Origin: Pontibacter ummariensis
GTDB taxonomy: Bacteria; Bacteroidota; Bacteroidia; Cytophagales; Hymenobacteraceae
NCBI RefSeq assembly: GCF_900188175.1
Contig: NZ_FZOQ01000038.1
Coordinates: 1 to 37,424 of the forward strand
DNA: 37,424 bases
Direction of reading: 5' to 3'
Under the pieces are notes generated by a model that ran no database searches, was not told where the DNA came from, and worked only from the letters and a program-made list of their open reading frames with translations. This document shows positions 33,399 to 37,424 of this stretch, piece after piece; position 1 is the first letter of the stretch; each line of letters starts with the position of its first letter. The translations under genes were made by a program, and so were the position numbers.

Positions 33399-34016
33399 AT
33401 GAAAAAGTCGTATTTATCTCTAGCAGTTCTTTCAGTTGCCTTATGCTTTACCAGTTGCGATGAGGTGGCTATAAACAAAGCTACATTCGCCCTGGATGAA
33501 GAGCTTTCTGTGGTGGAGTGGAAAGGGTACAGCCCAACTGTTTACCACCACGGGGCCTTCGCGGTAGAAAGCCAGGGGATTGAAGTGGTTGACGGCAAAG
33601 TAAAAGGCGGTGTGTTCTCTATCCCGATCGCTACGATCCAGAATTTCGATTTACCCGATGAGATGAAACCGGTACTGCTGGAACACCTGAAAAGCCCTGA
33701 CTTCTTTAACATAGCCCTGCACCCGAGTGCAACTTTCAAGATCACCAACGTGAAGTCTTTGGATGCACCTGTAAACGGAGCTACGGAGGGGGCAAACTAT
33801 ACGGTGACAGGCGATTTCACCATGTTAGGGCAAACGCACGCCATTACATTCCCGGCACAGATTGAGACTGATTCGGGAGGCTTAAGAATTCTGGCCGACT
33901 TCCAACTGGACCGTACCATGTGGGGCATGAACTACGCTGCCGATCCAGCGCTGGGAGAACATCACATCCTGCCAAAGGTGGATATCAAACTAAACCTGGT
34001 GGCGCACAAAGAATAA
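33399..34016 (+). CDS. YceI-family lipoprotein
   Basis: A 205-residue YceI-like protein. The leader MKKSYLSLAVLSVALCFTSC ends in a Bacteroidota-type lipobox (FTSC, lipidated Cys20), so it is a membrane-anchored periplasmic protein. The lipocalin-like barrel shows VVEWKGYSPTVYHHGAFAV, GKVKGGVFSIPIATIQNFDL, LKSPDFFNIALHPSATFKITNVK and VTGDFTMLGQTHAITFPAQI, the typical YceI strands. YceI proteins bind polyisoprenoid or other hydrophobic ligands. It is monocistronic and 205 bases after DinB; no strong promoter element is evident upstream. Confidence 0.92.
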   Translation: MKKSYLSLAVLSVALCFTSCDEVAINKATFALDEELSVVEWKGYSPTVYHHGAFAVESQGIEVVDGKVKGGVFSIPIATIQNFDLPDEMKPVLLEHLKSPDFFNIALHPSATFKITNVKSLDAPVNGATEGANYTVTGDFTMLGQTHAITFPAQIETDSGGLRILADFQLDRTMWGMNYAADPALGEHHILPKVDIKLNLVAHKE

Positions 34017-34076
34017 AAGGCAGTGGGCTATGCTGTATGAGGACGGAATAGGTATGGCAGCAAGGGGTGGGGGTGA

Positions 34077-34391
34077 GGTGAGGTGCAAGATAACTATCCA
34101 GGCAAACTGCCTTACTGCCCCAATATGAAGGCAGTCAAAACCAGCGTATAACGCACCTCCTTTATCACCCGCACGCACGAGTTGGTGAACCAGGGTGAGT
34201 CCTACCTGGATGCCCTGGAGCTGCCTACGCTTGCCGTCAACAGCAAGAACGAGGGCGAGTCGGAATCTAAAGTGTGGGCAATCAGTCAGCTGAAGGTGAA
34301 AGGCGAGGGGGAGTCCGTGATGTACTACACGGGGTTCCCCATCGTGAACAAGGAGCTGAAAGGCTCCTCCCGTCTAATCCATCTCCCATAG
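34077..34391 (+). pseudogene. Broken gene fragment of unknown family
   Basis: One frame stays open from 34077 to the TAG at 34389-34391 apart from a single TAA at 34149-34151. Before the stop it reads DNYPGKLPYCPNMKAVKTSV; after it, RTSFITRTHELVNQGESYLD followed by ALELPTLAVNSKNEGES and VWAISQLKVKGEGESVMYYTGFPIV. Composition and codon use look like real coding sequence, and the aligned sense of both halves suggests an inactivating nonsense change or a terminally truncated gene. No start is identifiable upstream and I do not recognise the family. Translation of the second half from the TTG at 34182 (69 residues) is formally possible. Confidence 0.45.
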
Positions 34392-34484
34392 GGTAGGGCA
34401 GAGGCCACTAAGAAAAGCATGTGCCTTGCGAACAGTTCTGGTGTGTCTGCCCGGCATGTAAAAGGAGTTGCTCTTTAGTGGTTG

Positions 34485-34492
34485 TATTTTTG
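34485..34492 (+). promoter_or_regulatory. Bacteroidota -7 element of the repeat lipoprotein gene
   Basis: TATTTTTG is an exact TAnnTTTG match 50 bases before the lipoprotein ATG. A TTG lies 14 bases upstream, slightly closer than the usual -33 spacing. Confidence 0.5.
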
Positions 34493-34542
34493 TGGCAGTA
34501 ACAAAGCTGGGTTTTGCCTGGCTTTACCTAAACGAAGACACC

Positions 34543-35028
34543 ATGAAGCACGCCGCACTTACTTATTTGCTATCCCTGTTGGTCCTGGTGTTTGTCACCG
34601 GCTGTGCCGGCACGCGTTACCCTGTGAGAGACTACCCCTATCCTCTTCCGCGTGACGACAGGGACTGGGAAAAAAGAGACAAGGACTGGGAAGAGCGAGA
34701 CAGAGACTGGGAAGAGAGGGAGAGGGACAGAGACAGGGATTGGGAGGACAGAGGCAGAGATAGCAGGAGGGAGAACGGCCGCAGCTACCCTTTCAGCGCA
34801 CTCGATATTCCAAGAGGCCACTTGCCTCCTCCAGGCGAGTGCAAGGTGTGGTTCCCGGGTAAACCGCCGGGGCACCAGCCGCCGCCGCAGTCCTGCTCCT
34901 CCGCCCTGCGCAACGCCCCTCTGGGTGCCTGGGTGATATCGCATGAGGGCAGCCGCTACAGGGTCAGCATCTTCAACCGGAACAGGCGGAACATCATCGA
35001 TGAGGTCCGGTACTATTTGGCAAATTAG
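34543..35028 (+). CDS. Lipoprotein with Arg/Asp/Trp/Glu repeats and proline-rich C-terminal motif
   Basis: The protein has 161 residues from the ATG at 34543; an upstream TTG at 34468 overlaps the promoter and is rejected. The leader ends in LVFVTGC (lipidated Cys21). Residues 37-75 are a low-complexity, highly charged repeat with DWE at 41, 48, 55 and 66, spaced by 7 or 11 residues and built of R, D, E and K. Then comes a proline/glycine region with HLPPPGECKVWFPGKPPGHQPPPQSC (positions 93-118), containing two cysteines 18 residues apart, a motif I associate with small Bacteroidota surface lipoproteins. The end is a beta-rich YRVSIFNRNRRNIIDEVRYYL. The function is unknown; the repeat may be an alpha-helical or disordered spacer from the membrane. 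Confidence 0.8.
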   Translation: MKHAALTYLLSLLVLVFVTGCAGTRYPVRDYPYPLPRDDRDWEKRDKDWEERDRDWEERERDRDRDWEDRGRDSRRENGRSYPFSALDIPRGHLPPPGECKVWFPGKPPGHQPPPQSCSSALRNAPLGAWVISHEGSRYRVSIFNRNRRNIIDEVRYYLAN

Positions 35029-35078
35029 TTCTCTTTGCCCACTGTTGCTCTGTCACATGTGGCTGGCACTGCTAAACC

Positions 35079-35121
35079 AAAAGGGAGAGGCTCCTTAAAG
35101 CGAGGGGCTTCTCCCTTTTTT
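35079..35121 (+). terminator. Intrinsic terminator after the lipoprotein gene
   Basis: AAAAGGGAGA (35079-35088) pairs perfectly with TCTCCCTTTT (35110-35119) around a 21-base loop, then the T-run continues to 35121. It lies 51 bases after the stop. Confidence 0.8.
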
Positions 35122-35931
35122 GAGCGTTCATCTGCAAATATTCCGTTACCGACCATCTCATACAACGGATGTAGCCGAAGCAGTCTCTCTTCTCCAGATG
35201 AACAGGAGGTTCCTGCCGGTAATCTTGAGGCGGATCAATGCTGTGTTGCTGGTACATGTGCAGGTAGAAGGTGCCTGCGTTGGATGCGTTTCGTAAACGG
35301 GCATTTAGCAGTATGGGGAAACTGCTCGTTGCCTCTGTCCCTGTCCTACCGTCTCCAAAACTAACCGTTAGTTGAAGGAGATGAGTAGGTGAGGCCTTTA
35401 TATGGATATGGACGTAGCGTCTTTTACTTGTTGTGAGGCGTACCAAATAACATAAAGCAGGGGAGGACCACCAATGGATATAGACAGACAATAGCTGCTG
35501 TGATGCCTTTCGCCGGGCTTATGAGGTGAATGACCGAGTGGTAAGTGTAAGAGCAGAAGCTTTCGTGTCCTAAGCGCATGCTAAAAGATTGCCAGTTTTA
35601 ACTGGATGCCTTTTATGTTGGACAAAGGAGTGATTGTTCGAACCTTTAGAGCAAGATTTGCATCTTATGGTTCGTTACCTGAAAATTTGTAAGCGGGTTA
35701 TTTCTACCCTTTCATGCCGCAAGTTAGCGTGGAGCGGAAACTTGTTGCCAAAATGGTTCACATTATTCAAAAAACCACAGCTAAGTTATCCTGATTCAAA
35801 AAAAACCATTCATCCTGTTACCCCCAACGCAGAAAATGATTTAATTTACGTTAAAGCGTATAAACAAGACAGCCATGGAAATTAGGGCTTCGTGAGGCCA
35901 AAAGATTAGTTACAAATAAATTAATTTAACT
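35122..35931. other. Gene-poor stretch before the IS630-bearing locus
   Basis: I can support no gene here. The minus strand at 35072-35491 is open for 139 codons, but the reading changes character along its length and no family emerges; it may contain decayed coding DNA. A plus-strand frame at 35634-35885 starts at TTG and looks like chance. CCAGTTTTAACTGG (35592-35605) is a short palindrome. From 35750 the DNA is clearly more AT-rich than the core genes, which suggests acquired DNA. Confidence 0.4.
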
Positions 35932-36093
35932 ATGAGTACCAGATCAAGAGACCAGCAAAAGAAGCAGCGCCAAAAAGAATTCATGGAAAGAAAAGCACAT
36001 CAGGAGTCTCTTAAAGCTGCGGCAAAAAAAGCTAAAAGCGATTCATCTGGAAAAGATGATGAAATTGAAAGGAACCCCAAAATCGAAGCCTAG
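35932..36093 (+). CDS. Small highly charged protein, 53 residues
   Basis: ATG at 35932 opens a 53-codon frame starting MSTRSRDQQKKQRQKEFMER and ending ERNPKIEA before TAG at 36091-36093. It is very rich in Lys, Arg, Glu and Gln with almost no hydrophobic residues, typical of a disordered or nucleic-acid-binding small protein. The family is not recognised. Its stop codon is at the junction of the IS630 insertion: T and A are the target duplication and G is the first base of the element. Pre-insertion DNA (CTAG target) gave the same TAG, so the product is unchanged. The AT-rich leader TTAATTTAAC precedes the start. Confidence 0.6.
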   Translation: MSTRSRDQQKKQRQKEFMERKAHQESLKAAAKKAKSDSSGKDDEIERNPKIEA

Positions 36094-36117
36094 TACTCCA
36101 ACAACTTAATTAATAGA
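36093..36117 (+). repeat. Left terminal inverted repeat of the IS630 element
   Basis: The 25 bases starting at the G after the duplicated TA are the reverse complement of the right end at 37271-37295 apart from two positions. Confidence 0.88.
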
Positions 36118-36176
36118 ACTGTTTTAGGTACTCGAGCTGTTGATGTAGAAAAAGCTAGAGAGCTAAGGACGGAGAA

Positions 36177-37282
36177 GTGAGCTTATCAACAGCAGAAAGG
36201 GAATCCCTGCAGGGAATTCTCTGCAAAGGCAAGCATGTAGCCAGGAAGATAAAGAGAGCCAGGGTGCTGCTTCTCCTGTCACAGGGGGCCACTGCTGAGC
36301 AGGTGGCTGATAAGTCCGGGGCAGCCCTTTCCACTGTCTATAAGATATGGAACAAGTACCTGGAAGAGGGAAGGGATGCTGAGAGGGCTGTCACAGAGAA
36401 GCCCCGCCCGGGTAACCGCCAAAGCTCACTGACGCGGTAAAGGCCCATATCACGGCCATCGCCTGCAGCAGCCCTCCAGCAGGCAGGAGCCAGTGGAGCC
36501 TGCGGATGATAGCAGACAGGCTAGTGGAGCTGGGGTGCGTTGAGGGCATCAGCACGGAGGCGGTGAGAAAGTACCTGAAAAAAAGCTCATCAAGCCCTGG
36601 CAGAAGAAGTGCTGGGTCATAGGTGAAATAGATGAGGAGTACCTGCAGCGAATGGAACGGGTTCTGGACACCTACCACAGGGAAGCTGGGCGGGCGGAAG
36701 TGAGGCTGTGCCTGGATGAGAGGCCGTGCCAGCTGCTCGAGCAGGTAAGGGAGTCTTTGGCGGTGAAAGAGGGCAGGGCTTCAGGGAGGACAGCGAATAC
36801 AGGAGAAAGGGCACCTGCAATATCTTCCTGGCCTATGACATAGACAAGGGCGTTCGCTACACCAAGGTAACAGAGAGGAGGGCAAAGCAGGATTACGCCC
36901 TTTTCGTAGATGAGCTCCTGGCGGAGCATTACCCTGATGCTGAAAAAGTAACGATCGTGCAGGACAACCTGAATACCCACTGCTATGGTTCCTTCTTTAC
37001 CGGACTGCAGGAGCTAAGGGCTTGGGAGTTGAGGAAAAGGTAAGCCTCTGCTTTACTCCCAAACATGCCAGCTGGCTGAACCAGGCAGAGATAGAGTTCT
37101 CCGCCCTAAGCAGGCAGTGTCTCAGGAAAAGAACAGGTTCAATAGAGGAAATGGAGGGGAAGGTAACTGCATGGCAGCAGATGAGAAACCAACAAAAGGT
37201 GAGCATCTCCTGGAGCTACACCACAGAAGATGCCCGAAAAACGTTTGGCAAGTTCTATCCAGAAAAGGCCTCTATGAATTAA
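36177..37282 (+). pseudogene. IS630-family transposase, frameshifted
   Basis: The first frame starts at GTG 36177 (SLSTAERESLQGILCKGKHV) and contains the N-terminal helix-turn-helix (GATAEQVADKSGAALSTVYKIWNKYL) to 36410. A shift near 36410-36420 leads to KLTDAVKAHITAIACSSPPA and then LRMIADRLVELGCVEGISTEAVRKYLK. At a run of seven A (about 36578-36584) the frame shifts again to KLIKPWQKKCW. The first catalytic Asp is in CLDERPCQLL. A third shift (about 36775-36782) gives REDSEYRRKGTCNIFLAYDI and the second Asp in IVQDNLNTH. A fourth shift (about 37010-37020) leads to CFTPKHASWLNQAEIEFSAL, with the catalytic Glu, ending at TAA 37280-37282 inside the right repeat. All four shifts are minus one. 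Confidence 0.88.
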
Positions 37283-37295
37283 ATTGTTGGAGTAC
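37271..37295 (-). repeat. Right terminal inverted repeat of the IS630 element
   Basis: The partner of 36093-36117, ending in GTTGGAGTAC just before the duplicated TA at 37296-37297. The transposase stop codon (37280-37282) lies inside it. Confidence 0.88.
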
Positions 37296-37347
37296 TAGCA
37301 ACAGGTTGTTAGCTATAAGCCATGTACAAAATTCCATACACACAACT

Positions 37348-37424
37348 ATGAAAGATGCCCAGAATTTATTGCCACACCGCGAACCGTTCCTGTTTGTCGA
37401 TACTATTCTTTTTAGTAACGAGGA
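37348..37424 (+). CDS. FabZ-like 3-hydroxyacyl-ACP dehydratase, N-terminal end only
   Basis: From ATG 37348 the frame reads MKDAQNLLPHREPFLFVDTI and stays open to the window edge. LLPHREPFLFVD is the N-terminal signature of FabA/FabZ hotdog dehydratases, in which the His of PHR is adjacent to the active site. These enzymes remove water from 3-hydroxyacyl-ACP in fatty acid or aryl polyene/flexirubin synthesis. Only about 25 residues are visible, so which pathway is served cannot be told. The gene begins 52 bases after the IS630 element's right end. Confidence 0.7.
   Translation, partial: MKDAQNLLPHREPFLFVDTILFSNE

Larger units (their letters stand above)
36093..37295 (+). mobile_element. IS630-family insertion sequence (inactive), 1203 bp
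   Basis: The element is bounded by 25-bp terminal inverted repeats with two mismatches (36093-36117 and 37271-37295), starting GTACTCCAACAACTTAATT on the left. It is flanked by TA on both sides (36091-36092 and 37296-37297). With the outer C (36090) and G (37298), the empty site was CTAG, the preferred target of IS630-type elements, with TA duplicated. It carries one transposase gene with the DDE catalytic residues visible but at least four frameshifts. It lies between the small charged gene and the FabZ-like gene, and could separate the latter from upstream control. Confidence 0.9.

Noticed and set aside
35072..35491. 139-codon minus-strand frame
   Set aside because: It overlaps the lipoprotein terminator, has no family-like motif, and its translation changes character along its length. 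It may hide decayed coding DNA, but I cannot support a gene.
35634..35885. 83-codon plus-strand frame starting at TTG
   Set aside because: It has a weak start, no recognisable motif, and an odd composition. Probably chance in AT-rich DNA.
1..37424. CRISPR arrays, defence systems, rRNA genes, phage structural genes
   Set aside because: I saw no regularly spaced repeats, no cas or restriction-modification motifs and no phage genes while reading the window.

Overview
The window looks like chromosomal DNA of a Bacteroidota bacterium, most likely order Cytophagales and possibly Hymenobacteraceae (Pontibacter-like). The reasons are moderate GC content by eye, the single-chain 1227-residue PurL, short Bacteroidota-type -7 elements (TAnnTTTG) before several genes, and the gene families present (Crp/Fnr next to DUF4345 and DinB, DUF983, YceI lipoprotein). 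The genus is inferred from general family resemblance only.

Layout. 1-112 is the tail of an IS5-type transposase. 199-9030 is a set of mostly monocistronic metabolic and hydrolase genes: SnoaL-like protein, flavin-dependent LLM oxidoreductase, serine hydrolase, pirin, ribose-5-phosphate isomerase A, a second serine hydrolase, and a PDZ plus alpha/beta-hydrolase fusion. 9049-11878 (minus) is a likely operon of two related AraC regulators followed by an EmrE-type DMT exporter. 12043-12441 is a DUF983 membrane protein. 12855-18624 is a complete tripartite RND efflux operon (outer-membrane channel, adaptor, pump). 18674-22413 (minus) holds three membrane proteins: DUF808, a flippase-like integral membrane protein and a CorA metal channel. 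23075-25953 holds a GT39-type glycosyltransferase, a decayed HxlR regulator and a LysE-type exporter. 26380-30063 (minus) is purL.

The last 7 kb are more accessory. They hold an S41 peptidase pseudogene, a Crp/Fnr regulator with a perfect palindrome separating it from a DUF4345-DinB gene pair, a YceI lipoprotein, a broken unknown gene, a lipoprotein with Arg/Asp/Trp/Glu repeats, a 53-residue charged protein, a complete but dead IS630-family element (TIRs, TA duplication, CTAG target), and the start of a FabZ-like dehydratase gene at the window edge.

The most interesting points are the palindrome between the Crp/Fnr gene and DUF4345-DinB, which I read as a probable operator; the IS630 insertion exactly inside the stop codon of a small gene, which leaves that stop intact; the dual-AraC/exporter unit; several long perfect inverted repeats in intergenic DNA; and pseudogenes broken mostly by single-base shifts. 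I found no CRISPR array, rRNA, convincing tRNA or recognisable defence system. I do not see a clearly new multi-gene system. The best candidate for an undescribed module is the Crp/Fnr-palindrome-DUF4345-DinB unit.
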